From positions 1,695,122-1,759,121 of the forward strand of contig KB445793.1 of the NCBI GenBank assembly GCA_000320605.2: DNA of 64,000 nucleotides, read 5' to 3'. Positions 1 to 12,364 of the stretch are shown here, piece after piece (position 1 is the first letter of the stretch; each line of letters begins with the position of its first letter). The translations under genes and the position numbers were made by a program. Origin of the DNA: Gelatoporia subvermispora B. Taxonomy: Eukaryota; Basidiomycota; Agaricomycetes; Polyporales; Gelatoporiaceae. The notes below the pieces were generated by a model that worked only from the letters and a program-made list of their open reading frames with translations, had not been told where the DNA came from and made no database searches.

Positions 1-2139
1 TGGGTCTGGAGTGGACGATACTCCAAGGATTCGATGTCTGATGACTGGAGAGAGCCAGCGCCCACTTTTTGTGAAGACGATCCGGCAGCCGCCGGCACGC
101 CACACACGAATAATTAGACGCCCATCCCTGGCCCAGCGTCCGTCCGCGAGTCTGCTGCTTGTTCGCTGCCGACGCTCTCTCTCCTCGGATGAACCGCGTC
201 CATCGTCATTCTAGAGTATTCTCATTCAAATCTGACCACATCTTCTGACAACAACTCTTGGCAATTCCTTTTGCCCTATGAATTTTATAACGGAATGAAT
301 CCGCGTACTTCCACCGTCTTGAATAAGCTTTCAGTGGGGTATACTCCGTCGCTGCCCGGACGCGCCGACGGTCTAGCTCTGCACCCTTGTGACCATGACG
401 AAGTGTTTCAGGGATATACCATTGACCCTTGGTAGAAGATGTCTATGACCTCGAAAGAAGGCCGCTCGATGTATCCCCGACGTCCCCTAGGGACGACCAT
501 CGCGCACCGCTCGAATTCACTTTCGCATCAACGGCGCGGCCTCCGGTAGCATCTTGTGGCGCTCATATGCGCTCACGTTCTCATGAGCAGACCCTCCGTT
601 TGCGCACTCGAATACCGACGGCCACGCCTACCTTGGGATGAAGTGCCTCATGGCCCCGAGCAGCACGACTCCATACCAACAGCGGGCAGAGAATCTCCGG
701 CCTAGCCTACAGACAGACGTGCAATGTGGAGGCTTACGAACGTTCCTGGATCGTCGTGAGTGTAATGAGAATTTCTGCTGATAGTACCTTTAGGATCACT
801 CCGGTGTGCGTCGGTCTCATTAGTATACAATGGAACAATCATACTGCCCCGCCCTCCATATCCGTTCGATCCTGGGCCACCTGCTTATCTTGAGGGAGGC
901 CGGCCTCGGTGAAGCTGTTTTTACATACGCGGTCAAACTAGCCGGAGTGTTGAGCTAATAATGCTTGAGAATCACTTCAGACCCTAGATAAGCCTCATCC
1001 CTGTGGTAATTCCCACTCACAGTAAAATCTTCTCGTTACACCCAGTTTAACGGCACTTGTCGTTCTCCTTTCCTCGTACCCACCCCGATGACCTATCGCC
1101 CTCGTCACCCGGGAAAAACGCGAAGGGTACCCTATCTGCCATGTCCACTGCTCTTACGACCCCCTGACTGTTAAGCTCTCATACTTCGCTGATCATGCGA
1201 CAAAAGGGCATATGAAGCGACCAAGTGGCGCATTCAATCGCACAAGTCGTCACTCGCATATGCCGCAACACACGTTGTCTGCGCATTGTACGCCACAGCG
1301 ATTGTCGCTCGCTACTCATCGGCCATCTCTCACAGCGATCCCAAACGGCTCTGCGACTGCCGCCCAGTGCGTCACGCTGCACGCCTTCGCGATTTCATTA
1401 CAGCTGTTCTCGGGGCCTGCCAACGTCATTCAGAAGTTCATTTCCGCGAGTATTCTCGGAAGCAGCGCTTCGCCCCTTGGGCAAGCTGTGTAAGAAACAT
1501 CGTGCAAATTCCTCAGAAGTACGGGCGCATTGCCGATCGAGGCGGACGCAGAAGTGATACAATCGTCGACCCATGGTTTCGTCACGGCAATTACATCGCT
1601 CATCCAAGTGTGCGAGATGAGGACGTGAAGTAGTGCTCGAGACCCCGTGGAGTCGTTGGTTAGTCTCATGAACTTCTTGCGGATTCCAAGACTGTCATCA
1701 CGCCTCTCCTTGATGAGAACCTCATGATCAGTTGGATCCCATGACCGTGAGGCATGCCTGGGCTAGGGCAAAGTCTTACTGCGTCAGCTGCGGTCACTCA
1801 GAGTAGCACAGCACGCTTTGGCGCTTCCCCAATATGCCTTGCGCAGGAAGTTGGGCGGGACCCAAACCCTTGACCACGATATCCTGTACATCCAGAGCCA
1901 GACAAACTCCTGTCCTTAAATCGTAACTTATGATTTCGATAGGTGTAGCCCTCCATTTTGTCGTAATGGACTGTGTCTGTTGACGTACACCGTGAATAAG
2001 TGCATGGACACGCGAGGCAGCGCGAGGCGCGCCACGATCGCGCCGCCGACGCAACGCGTCGCGTCGCGTGCGTCTCACGTAATCGTCGGAGTCTAAATCC
2101 TCGCTCCTCTACTCACTGTTGGACCCGAGAGGACTGCTC
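1..2139. other. gene-free stretch at left edge
   Basis: No open frame longer than about 115 codons, no splice-consistent chain of frames and no recognisable domain. No tRNA, tandem array or transposon end was seen. The last part is presumably the promoter of the gene starting at 2140. A decayed gene too weak to recognise cannot be excluded. Confidence 0.5.
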
Positions 2140-5128
2140 ATGGCAATGGCAGGACATGCCAGCAGCTCAATGACCAGGGATGTCTCTCAACGACCACCTC
2201 TGATCACTCCGTCTGCGTCGCCTCCGTCGTCGCGCATACTCCATGTGTCTCGTTCACGTCTTTCAGAGGGGCCACCACTTCCGAAGCGCCCACGACTTGC
2301 CTCGACACCATCTAGCTTGTTCTCATTCTCGACATTCTCGACACCATCATCTGCGACTGCTGTAGATCCTCTGAATGACCTGTATGAACAACGCCAGAAG
2401 TCGCGTCAACACCTTGTTGACTTCTGGGCCCAGCTGGAGGAGCGGTACAATCGTCCCCTGGACGAGGACGACATTATCGATATCGGCACCCAGTCCGTCA
2501 TCAAGGATTACGGCACACTCCGAGGCCTGGACAAGCAGGTTGAGATTGGCTCTTTTCAGGACGCCCCTGGAGTACAAGATGCTAGTGATGTCAACAGTGA
2601 GGGTGGAGGTCTATTGACTGAACCTGAGGACGACGTGGACGAAATCGACGCGTTCGCAACTCCCGCCCCTGTGGACAACCTCTCCGATGAATTGGAGAAG
2701 GCCAAGAGTGTACTCCGCGAGCAGGCAATGAACCCCGCAGACGCCGAGGATCTGGAGGCGTTCCTGGAAGCTGAGAGGAAAAGAAGGGAGCTGTATGGAG
2801 ATGAAGAGGACTTTGATGACGTGCACGACATCACATTCTTACCCGATTCTTTGGCCAGCTCGCGTGCACAGCAAACGTTGCATGATCGAGAAGACTCCCC
2901 GTCTCTGGATGACCGGGTACTCGCGAACGTTGACGAGAAGTTTGACGACGAGCAGGAAGATTTTCCTGTCTATCCAGTCACTCCTAAGCGGGCAAAGTCA
3001 AGACGAAAGTCTGTTGCTCCCATCATTGAAGATGCTTCAGAGGACGAGTTTGCTGCCTGGACGACGAGCGAATCGTCTCCAGCAAAGTCAGCAGTTTGCT
3101 CTCGGCGGAAGTCGCGACCAGCAACGTCCCCCCTTGTCTCATCAAAAATCATCGACCTACCTGGCACATCACCACCACACGCTGCATCGTTGGACAATGA
3201 TCGTGGATCATATGAAGCGGGTGGAGCTTCCCTCGATGACAGTCCACCGCTTAATGTGACTCGCAGATTCAGAGCACGGTCAAAATCATCACATTGCACA
3301 GTCGATGCCGGGCCTGGCTCACTTTCTCCATGTCTTCCTGCATTACAACTTCAACTTCATACCCCTCCGCAATCTACTTCTCCTGTGCAGGAAGTGTCGC
3401 AGCGTGAAGCGTCCCGCCATAATTCCTCTGGACGCAGACCAGCCGAGACACCGGCGCAGAAAGAAGTATTCTCTTTCCCTTCCCCCCCTCGCCCAAATCG
3501 TCGACTCCCGCGCATCGCATTGGACCCGATTCCAGCGCACACCGGATCGCAATCACATGCAGCTTCTGCTTCGATCGAGGCGTTTTCTTCTCCTCAGTCG
3601 GATCTGTCCTCGTCGTCCAAGACACCGCGTACTCGCGGTACAGGGAGTTTAGGAGGAAAACGCCGTGCATCTGAGATTATCAACACTCAGAAACCTCGAT
3701 CTGTTGACGAAACCGCACAACGCTCGCCCGCCTGCTCAACGGACACGTCCTCTGAGGAATCTCCTGCCAGATCTCCCAAGAAGCCCACCCGTATCGGCAA
3801 GGGCAAAGGCAAGGCTGGTGCAGGGCATCAAGACGTTTCTGAAAGTCCGGAACTACTGCCGGCAGTCAGTCCTACTCCCAGGAGATCCCAAAGACTCACC
3901 GGCAAATCTGTTCCGAAGGAAACGACGGATACTTTCCCTGGGGACCTCGCGTCTCCTCAATCAACTCAAAAGCGCAAGCGCAAGAGAGTTGTATCTACGT
4001 CCTCGATATCTGAGCAGGAAGACGCTGTTGCCTCTGTTCCAGGCTTAGTGCATGAACCCCGCAGTCCATCAAAGCACAATTCTTCCGCACGGGTGGTACC
4101 TGCACCTCCGTCACCCCGAGGACGTCGCCAGACGTCCTCACCCTCCCGAGCAAGGCATGCACTTGGTATGTGGTGGTCTCCTCGGGTGCAGCTCACCCTA
4201 CTCATCGGTGCCATGTGCAGACGAGGATATTGGAGGGGATCAACCATGGTATCTAAAACATGCGAAAGTCATGTCTCCCGCGGAGCCATACTCATACATG
4301 CATGAGTATTCTCGCTATCCACCTTTGCACAACCCACATCAGTATTCGCAACGCTATCCCTCGGTCACACCCATCCAAAATCCTGATATCCAGCGGCAAA
4401 TTGCAGGTGCTGTGCAGCATCTGACCTCCTTGCTAAGTGCAGCGACTGGCATGCCCCCTGGTCATGGCTTCCCGTTTCCTCAGTTTCCGCAGCCGCCACA
4501 TAACCCATGGACACAGACCCCATCTCGATCGCGCCGTAGTTCGAGGCACACCGGGTTGTACGACTCTGATCCAATTGAATCAGCCCAGTCGTCTTCGCCA
4601 TATGCAAGCTCGTCTCGCCATGTGTGGCCTTATGGGTCCGATCACTACTCAGAAGGCACATTGCCACCTTCGTCACCGCTGCCAAGCTCCAGCCCGTCTT
4701 CTCCGATACCCCACAATTTATATGGGAGAGAACGAAGTAAATCAAGGGGCCTCAGGGTCTCGTTCCACCTAGACGACAATGACAGACCGCTCCCGCCATC
4801 CCCACAGCGGGAAGTGCACAGCGATGACGAGATTGCGCAGGGCCGAGGCGATACGCCAAGTGCTAGGCGCCGAAGTCATAACTCAAGCATCGTGTCTGCT
4901 ATGCGTACGCAGGCTCGGAGCAAGAGTGTTGGGCACGACGGTTCGCGGAGGCCATCTATGACGCACGGAGCATCGCCCGGCAAGGGCAAGGGGCGCACGG
5001 ATGCCGTGTCGGATGGCGAAGACGAGGAAGATGTTCGCTTCGGCGCATCGTCTCCTTTGAGGTCGCGGCACACGAGGGTCGAGCGTGGCCGCACTCCGGG
5101 GCCCCCATCCCGGCGGGAACGGAGCTAA
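2140..5128 (+). CDS. candidate CENP-A/Cse4 chaperone, Scm3/HJURP-like
   Basis: Two exons, 2140-4165 and 4221-5128, joined by a 55-nt GTATGT...GCAG intron; about 977 residues. The start is the first in-frame ATG (2140). Most of the protein is Ser/Pro/Arg-rich and looks disordered, with basic nuclear-localisation-like clusters (KRKRKR near residue 615). One segment, residues about 81-131, stands out: a helix with FWAQLEERYN, then LDEDDIIDI, then IKDYGTLRGL. This order (Trp/Tyr helix, acidic-DxIDL turn, D-x-G-x-LR-x-L) resembles the CENP-A-binding core of Scm3 in fungi and HJURP in animals. Such proteins deposit the centromeric histone H3 variant. Acidic patches follow (residues about 150-290), as in histone chaperones. 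The family call is inference from this short motif; the remainder has no recognised domain. Alternative: an unrelated nuclear low-complexity protein. Confidence 0.5.
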
Positions 5129-5684
5129 CTTGACCATGTCGGTGACAGAAATGGTCGGGGTTCCGGCAGGAAAGATTGATGCTAGAGTTATGCGACGATT
5201 ATTATGCGACGATCTCTGAGAAGATACGTGCACGCGTTCGATGTACGTTTGGCTATGTTATTCAGCGTATGTATTTGCCCTGGCCTTTTGTAGCACCTTG
5301 TCATGCATTGCTTAGATGTAGCTCGTTTTAAAAGCGTGGGGCATGTGAAATTATCTTATCTATTCGCACGAGAGTCGATAAATTCGCGAAGATGAGGATG
5401 ATGTACAGAATGGGCGGGTGTGGGATCTGCCGCGATGCGCTTGCCTAATCTGGCACTCACCACCTGCCTGGGCCACCCTCTCACATTTTCCTTACTCCGC
5501 AAACAGGTGTCAACACTCTTGTCCTTTGACTCGGCGGACGCGACACACGACCACCTCTTCTTCTGCTCCACCCTACCCACCTCTTCATCTGTGCATCCTT
5601 GCTGGTAGATTTTGTACGCACTCGTCCGAACCAGCGCACTTATCTCCCAAGATCTGTTACTTCCTTGTTTGACATCATTCAGCC
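5129..5684. other. intergenic, 5' region of the PP2C gene
   Basis: About 550 bp between two genes on the same strand. It should hold the terminator of the first and the promoter and 5' UTR of the second. Pyrimidine-rich tracts lie at about 5550-5600. No further feature was identified. Confidence 0.4.
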
Positions 5685-7906
5685 ATGGCAAGCAATGGTT
5701 CCCCTTACACTGTCATATTTGTACTGACTGATTTCTTGTAGGGGCAAACACTGTCCATCCCAGGTATGCTGTCCGGAGCTGCTGAAATTCTCGCCCAATT
5801 TCTCATCGCACCCTACCCCAGCGACCGACAAGAAGACGGAGGAGGGAGCTAATGACCGATTTGCGTACAGTGTCGCGGAAATGCAAGGGTGGCGAATCAG
5901 TGAGTCTATCGATCCTACGTCGTCATCAGACCTTCGGCGGTGTACGTGTTTGTAGACCTTGCTGGTGGACGCGGCTTCTACTCATATCTCTCCTCGCGCT
6001 CTTTCTCCGGTCCTGACATCACCTATCTGTTCAGCTATGGAGGATTCGCATGCAGCCCTCCTGAACCTCGAAGACTCAAACAGCGACCCGCACACATTCT
6101 TCGCAATTTACGACGGCCATGGCGGTACGCGCACCGCAATTGCAGCACTGCCCCACGTCTTACTAACGGGATCGGGTACTAAGGCAACATGGTGGCCAAG
6201 TACGCCGGGGAGCATGTACACCAGAAACTAATTGAAGATGAAGCGTACAAGAGCAAAGATTATACGCTAGCCCTCAAAAATGCTTTCCTGGGGACCGACG
6301 ATGACATGCGGAATAGTCAGTTCCCGTTTCCTTGATTCGTGTCACTACCTCTCAACGACCCTATGTCAGATCCCGAAGTCATGCGTGACACCTCAGGCTG
6401 CACAGCCGTGGCTGCCCTTGTAACACCAGAGGGAAAGGTTTTTGTGGTATGTCCTAGTTGACGTTGTGGTTCCGAATGACGCTCACCCAAACTGTTTCAG
6501 GCCAACGCAGGTGACTCTAGGTCCGTTATCAGTGTCAAGGGGGAGGCCAAAGCTCTCAGCTTTGACCATAAGCCACACAACGATAGTATGTCTGTCCTTG
6601 CGTTCACACTCTCAGGACGCCACCTGACCGTACACAGCCGAGAGAACCCGGATCGTGAACGCCGGAGGCTACATTGAATATGGACGTGTCAATGGTAATG
6701 CCACCACATTTATATCTTCCTGATTGCCCCTCATTCTCGATCTATCAGGAAATCTGGCGCTGGCTAGAGCGCTTGGTGATTTTGAGTACAAGAAAAACAA
6801 GCAACTAGGGCCCGAAGAGCAGGTCATCACATGCGATCCCGAGATCACTGAGCATCAGATCACAGAGGAAGACGAATTCCTTGTTATCGCGTGCGATGGT
6901 GAGTGATGGCTGTCCTTGTCCTGATTTGCCGATGTAATCGTTTGCCCCATTAGGCATCTGGGACTGTCTGTCGTCACAGCAGGTTGTCGACGTTGTCCGC
7001 CTGCTTGTGTCCCAGGGAAAGAAGCTACCAGAAGTCTGCGAAGAGTTCTGCGAGCTCTGCCTGGCGCCTGACACCAATGGTGGCGCAGGTATCGGTTGCG
7101 ACAATATGACCATCTTGATTGTTGCAATTCTGCACGGGCGGACGATCGATGAGTGGTACCAGTGGGTCACGGAGCGCACGCAGAGCCGCTACGGCTACCC
7201 CACACCAGACCAACTTCCCCAACTCTACTCGCAGAGCAGGCTTATGTCGTTCAAGGCGCGAAGAGAAGCATTCGAAGAGCGCAAACGCTCACGTAACAAC
7301 CAGAACAATGGCAATACACAAGCAACTCAACAACGTCCCCCTGGTTCTCCCAAAATTTACTTCGACTCGGAGTGGATTGTGGACGGCAATGGCCGTTTTA
7401 CGCGCGTTGATCTCCGTGACGATTCCGACGACTCTAGTCAGGAGGGCTATTCGTTCCAAGTGGCAGCTGGAGATGACGACAGCGACGATGACATGGAGCT
7501 TGATGCTGCTGAAGCAGGATCGCTGCTGGACGGTTCGTCCACATCTGTATCCGGATCGGGTGATGCCACGAAGAGCCTGCGGCAGCAGCTAGCTGAATTG
7601 GAGAATGACGAGTTCCACGCGGAGAATGGATCAGACTCGCATGTCGGCCACATCGACGACGAAGAGATGGGAGAGGCGTCGGGAGAGTCGGCTGGAAGGG
7701 AGACACCAACACAGGCAACTGGCAATGCGTCAAGCCCACCACGAGGCCTGCAAGGTGAGGCGCCGCGGCCGCCAGCGCCGTCGCAGAACGGGGACGCGCG
7801 CAATATCGATCAGTTCGAACTCTCCCCAAGTGGAGATGCACCGCTTAGCGAGGTCGTGAAGGCGGAAGGTCTTCTAGACAAGAGCGAAGATCCGCTCAAG
7901 GCGTAG
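5685..7906 (+). CDS. PP2C-type protein phosphatase (PTC2/PTC3 type)
   Basis: A Mg/Mn-dependent Ser/Thr phosphatase of the Ptc2/Ptc3 (PPM1A/B) type, known to switch off stress-MAPK and checkpoint kinase signalling. Exons: start ATG; 5742-5763; 5822-5899; 6035-6124; 6184-6315; 6370-6446; 6501-6585; 6638-6694; 6749-6898; 6954-7906; about 548 residues. The N-terminus reads M-GQTLSIP, a myristoylation-like Gly2. PP2C motifs appear in order: [79 protein letters not shown] and [12 protein letters not shown]. The metal-binding Asp residues are therefore present. The C-terminal 200 residues are acidic and Ser-rich, as in Ptc2/3. The coding part of exon 1 is only the ATG, either 5685 with a GC donor (GCAAGC) or 5695 with a weak GT donor; both give the same protein. 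It is tail-to-tail with the next gene. Confidence 0.9.
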
Positions 7907-8099
7907 CTTCTCCGTGTAAATCTGCTGATCCCGTCATTATTCCCTACCGTGTTCTCTCTTCTGGGTCCAGCTCTATCTATTGGTGACGCCCATGTGTTCC
8001 TCTGATGTTTTCCCGTGTCATACCGGTGTATACCTCGAACGTCTCACTTGTTCCGCTCTTACTGTACATACACACCCTGCATGAGTTAGACGCTGTATC

Positions 8100-10156
8100 T
8101 CATACAACGGCACGCAATACGTTTAGCTCTCCTTCGCAGAGACATAGTATGACCACCTTCCCGTTTGCCAGTCTCATCAAGCCGACTCCTAATAGGGAGC
8201 CCGCCGTTCCGCCTCCAACTGTCAACACAGCTTGCTTGGCCCACTTCTCGCGCGGGCCTGTACCGCGGTAGATGAAGACGTTGCCACCCGTCTCTCGAGA
8301 TCCACTGTCAAACGCTAGGACCGCCTCTGAACCGAAGTGGTGAGTGAAGCGGGTATCCCTCTTGGACGCCAGGACGAATGACAACGCGGAGAACGTCGAC
8401 GAATGCACCCATTTTGGCGGGTTCTCGGGTGTCTGAGCAGCTTCCAGTGAGTACACCAGACCATCCAATCCATTCTTCACAACCAAGGATGGCTGCATCG
8501 CCGCTCCTGCGCCCGGAAATGGCGTCGAGAGTACGCTCAGCGGGCCATCGTCTCCATGTCCGTCCTTCCCGGCCCAAGACGGCAGCACACCCTCCGCGCC
8601 CACCCATGTGAGGCACGCCGTGTGCCCGACCGCCGTGTCCACCTCATCGTCGATCTCGCCCTCCGCAAGGCTCGGCAGGCCGCGCCCAAGCCCAAGCCCG
8701 CTCGCATCCGTCCCGTCGCGCAGCGCGGCCGTGTACTTCTCGAGCGACTCGCGTATCGCGTACAGCTCGGACGGGTCGAGCGTCTCGGGGACTTCAATGT
8801 CTGTATCGTCTAGCTCGCCGGTGGCGGGCGGACGTGTTCCAGCAGATGCGAAGACCTGTGGCCACCGCGTGTCCTCATGTTGTTTGTCAAGGTGAAGAGT
8901 GAGGATGCTGAGCGAGTGCTCCGCCGAGCGGTCGAACGTCCATAAGCTTGTTCCGGGGTGAATGCCATCCCAGAGGGCCTTGAGAGCGAAACGCGGAAGG
9001 CGAATGGGCACAACGTTGTCATCCATCATGGGTTCACCCTGTACGAGCACCGTCAGCGTGCGCGGAGAAAACGTGACCTTGATGTTCTCGGTCTTAGTCG
9101 TCGACGGCAGTGGTATAGCAACGGTGACGGAGTCTGATGTTTGTGTCCATGAGTACGGAGGTGGCCTGGGCGGCTGCGCTGATGAGGTATCGCCGCCGTC
9201 CAGGTTCTCGCCCGCCCTCGGGATAGGAGCAATTTCATCTGGTGACGGTTCATAGGTGGGTGTAAGGGCGACCTCGATGGGGCGATAAGGCGAGCCGCCG
9301 ACGAGAAGGAATGCCTTGCGCGCTTCGTCGTATGCGGTATACGTGGGGACGTCCTCCCCTTGTCGGTGCCAGATAATGTTCATCGGCTGGGGCTGATCGT
9401 GCGGCGATGGTAACGGGAGTGCAAATCGGACGGCCCAAATATCGAACACAGGAGGTACGTGCTTTCCTCGGCTCTGGGTGAGATCCTTCTGCTCGTCAGG
9501 GTTGGCAGGATAGTGTTTTGACGATAAGATGACGACTATCTCGCCGGGCTTTGTCTGCACCGCCTGATGTATCCGGAAAGGAACAGTCGTTGCTGAAGAA
9601 CCATATGCAGATGGGATGGATAGTTCAAAGACGCCTAGCAACTGTGCAGGTCCCGTTGCAAAGGATTGGAGGGCGTAGAGAGTGCCGTATCCGTCTGATA
9701 CGAACAAGGAGGATGCATCTACTAGACAAGCAGATGGATACTCCCGTTGAGGGGCATTCGTTGTTGGTGATTGTATCGGGTTTGGTAATTCGTACAACAG
9801 ATTGAGCGACGGCTCCAAAGTGGTCTACTTCCGTTTTCAGTGATGCCTGTGTTAAGTTTTGTTGACCGACTACTGGCATGCAGATCACTCACCTCGTTTA
9901 GAGCAATTGATATTATTCTTAGATCTCCGTCAAAATAGACTGCGCGACTACCCTCGCTCGCGACGGTCAGATGATTGTGCCGAATACGACTCGCAACTTC
10001 CTGGAAGGTTACGTGGGACCTCCCTGATACGTTTGTCTGCGATGGTTTGTACTCGAGTGGATAGTGCCAGACGGCTTCGTCCTGCTCGATGGGCGATAGC
10101 TTGTAGCCCTCGAACTTGGGGTTCAAAAGAGCACGGTCGGGCTCAAAGGTTGGCAT
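8100..10156 (-). CDS. NudC-domain protein, NUDCD1 (CML66)-like
   Basis: Two exons, 10156-9893 and 9824-8100, split by a 68-nt intron; 662 residues (human NUDCD1 has 583). The N-terminus (LLNPKFEGYKLS) matches the start of NUDCD1. A CS/p23-like domain lies at about residues 300-385 (YSWTQTSDSVTVAIPLP, then IKVTFSPRTLTVLV), which is the NudC-type fold. It is flanked by beta-rich segments compatible with the beta-propeller-like regions of the family. NUDCD1 is an Hsp90-linked co-chaperone in animals that binds COPI and DHX helicases; the role in fungi is inferred only. The acceptor chosen (AAGTAG before ACC ACT TTG) is the only one keeping frame across the intron. It converges on the PP2C gene with 193 bp between stops. 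Confidence 0.8.
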
Positions 10157-10628
10157 GAGTCGAGAACGAGATGTTCAAATATCAGAAACCGATGTCAGCG
10201 CAGATAGATGTGCAGTTGGTATGTGCGGGGGAAGATGAAGGCGTCGCCGGAAGCTCAGAGAACTTGTGAGCGCTTACAAGCACCTGACTGAGGTCATCGA
10301 GAGCCGGCCCGGAGTTCCCGGCGACGAGACCATGCCGGCCGCGGCAACGCTAATTCGACTCCGGGAACAGGCAGCTTCATAAGCTTCTACTGGGGTGCGG
10401 AAACCAACAGGTGTCATATGTCGTGATTATACATGCGAGCGTATCACATCGTGAATGTATAATACAACAAGGTATAGATGTGTAGCAATCATCCCAGAAT
10501 CCGTCCATATCGTACATCATAGCAGTGGCGAATTGAGTAGTGGCATCTCCGTGAGTAACGGTGGGATCAGGGACAGCAGCTGTCGAATGACTTGTGGTGC
10601 AATCAATGGTACATGCCAAACCAGACGA
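10157..10628. other. intergenic between two minus-strand genes
   Basis: About 470 bp holding the promoter of the NUDCD1-like gene and the 3' end of the RING gene. A GC-rich patch occurs at 10300-10360. No gene or RNA is supported. Confidence 0.4.
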
Positions 10629-11498
10629 TCAGGAGTACATCCCAGCGAAGTGACTGCGATCTTCGTCGTCCGGCCGTTCATCTGGAGGGCTATCTGGACG
10701 CGGCGGTGATCCGGCTTGTGCACTGCCCAGCCGTTCATCTAGGATAGGGATTACTAGCTCTTCGACCCACGGCATATTTTCAAGATCCATGTCTGCGGCA
10801 GACCTTATTGGCCACGCCACAGGCCTGAGCTGTATGGAAGCGATCGTGCGACTATCGTCAGTGGGACGGGCTTCAACGCCCGCGATGAAGGGGCGTCGGC
10901 AGGTCGGACAGGTGCTGCGCTGAATGTCCCACTAGTCAGTTTCGTCACCGCCAAGGCAGACGGCGGGCACTCACACCTTCGCGCATCCAGTTCCGTATGC
11001 TGAAGGTGACAGACGATCAGTCACAGCTGAAGTGCAGATGGAAGGGGGCGCTGACGCAACTCTTTACGACAGAAGATATGTCCGCAAGTCTGGACTAATC
11101 TTGTCACGCCCAATTCCTCTACGGGATGGGCGGGAGAGTCCATGGCCATCGCTGTCTCCTCCTCCGCCACCAAAGCCAGGAACTGCGTGAGGCAAATCGG
11201 GCATGGGGAATCTGTGGTGATTGTGATATTGATCCGGCTGTTTGGGAAACAATGAATTGTTGCTAGCTTGCCTCCGTGTCCCAACTCGATGATCTCACTT
11301 TCCTTCAGCCTCGGGAGCTCGTTTGAAAACGATTCGAGTTGTGCATCAACTCTATATTTCGACATCAACTGTGGTCCTTGGACTCAAGCTGTGCACATAC
11401 CGATCTGCCTCTGCATTCATGAGCCTATCTATGTCACGGTGGAAGGATATGACACGCAGCGCATCCGTCATGCTACGGGCTCTGGGACGGTTAGACAT
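10629..11498 (-). CDS. RING-finger (C3HC4) protein, putative E3 ligase
   Basis: Exons 11498-11401, 11351-11061, 10999-10975 and 10919-10629; 234 residues. A C3HC4 RING lies at residues about 83-148: CPIC, then a long loop of about 35 residues rich in Ala/Glu, CGHIFC, and CPTC with RRPF after it. All eight zinc ligands are visible. The third exon is only 25 nt and encodes part of the RING (IRNWMREG), so correct splicing is needed for the domain. The N-terminal 60 residues look helical; the C-terminus is Pro/Asp-rich. Small RING proteins like this are common and expanded in mushrooms, and are presumed ubiquitin ligases. The substrate is unknown. Transcribed away from the neighbouring glucanase gene. 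Confidence 0.75.
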
Positions 11499-12364
11499 GA
11501 CTGGAGAGTATGAAGAGACTGTTGGCCGGACTGGGCCTCAGCCTGCCCCTGTATTGCGCAAGCTCGATCACAGCCGCTCGATGTCAACTTCACGTGTGCG
11601 AGTTCCTTTTATAGGCGCGAACCTTTTATAGAATGCATCCGTCGGAATTCGGACTTCAACTCTTCCTCTCCCATGTGCCCGCCCGTCACGGAGGACGCGC
11701 ATCAACCGGTATCTGGCATTTCGCATGACGGTCTGCATATGCCATCGCTTGTTTGTACTCAAAATATCCAGCGCCCGGCGACGAACAGCACAATCGTCTC
11801 GATATGCATGACAATGCCGTATGCAGACGCCCACTGTCGTATTGTACCTGCGTCACCAGCATAATGGGATATCTGTCCCTGTTGCGCAGCGTCGCCGGTG
11901 CGCAAGCATGGAGAACGGCCCACAGTCAAGACGATCAACTCGGTTGCCGTTCGACCCGAATGCCCAAAAGCCGGCGATTGAACTCATTCACCGGGGCCCA
12001 TGCGGTATGTGCAGGCATCACCAAGGCGACATGCCGTCGGTTGCTACGTTGGGCAGATAATCGGATAACAATCACACGCTTCCACTGTTGTTGATCAGAC
12101 GCCCAAAGGACGCCCGGGCCCGACTGTTCGTACCGAAATTACTATTGTCCCAAAATGGTTGGTCTCCTCCTGCGATCGCTATTCAACATTTGGCATTCGT
12201 GACAGAGGTACGCGCCCATATGCCCTGCACTAAACCGGTCCTTATAATCTCCCTCGTTCGTAATTCAACTTCATTTCTCCTCTCCCGGGTCCCCTTCCTC
12301 TCTGCACTCGGCGCACGTCTTGCCCCCGACATTCCTTCATCTACCCTCCGCTCGTTGCCACGAA
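11499..12364. other. divergent promoter region, RING gene / GH71 gene
   Basis: About 870 bp between head-to-head genes, presumably carrying both promoters. A CT-rich stretch at 12270-12360 precedes the glucanase ATG, a usual feature of fungal start regions. No gene recognised. Confidence 0.4.
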
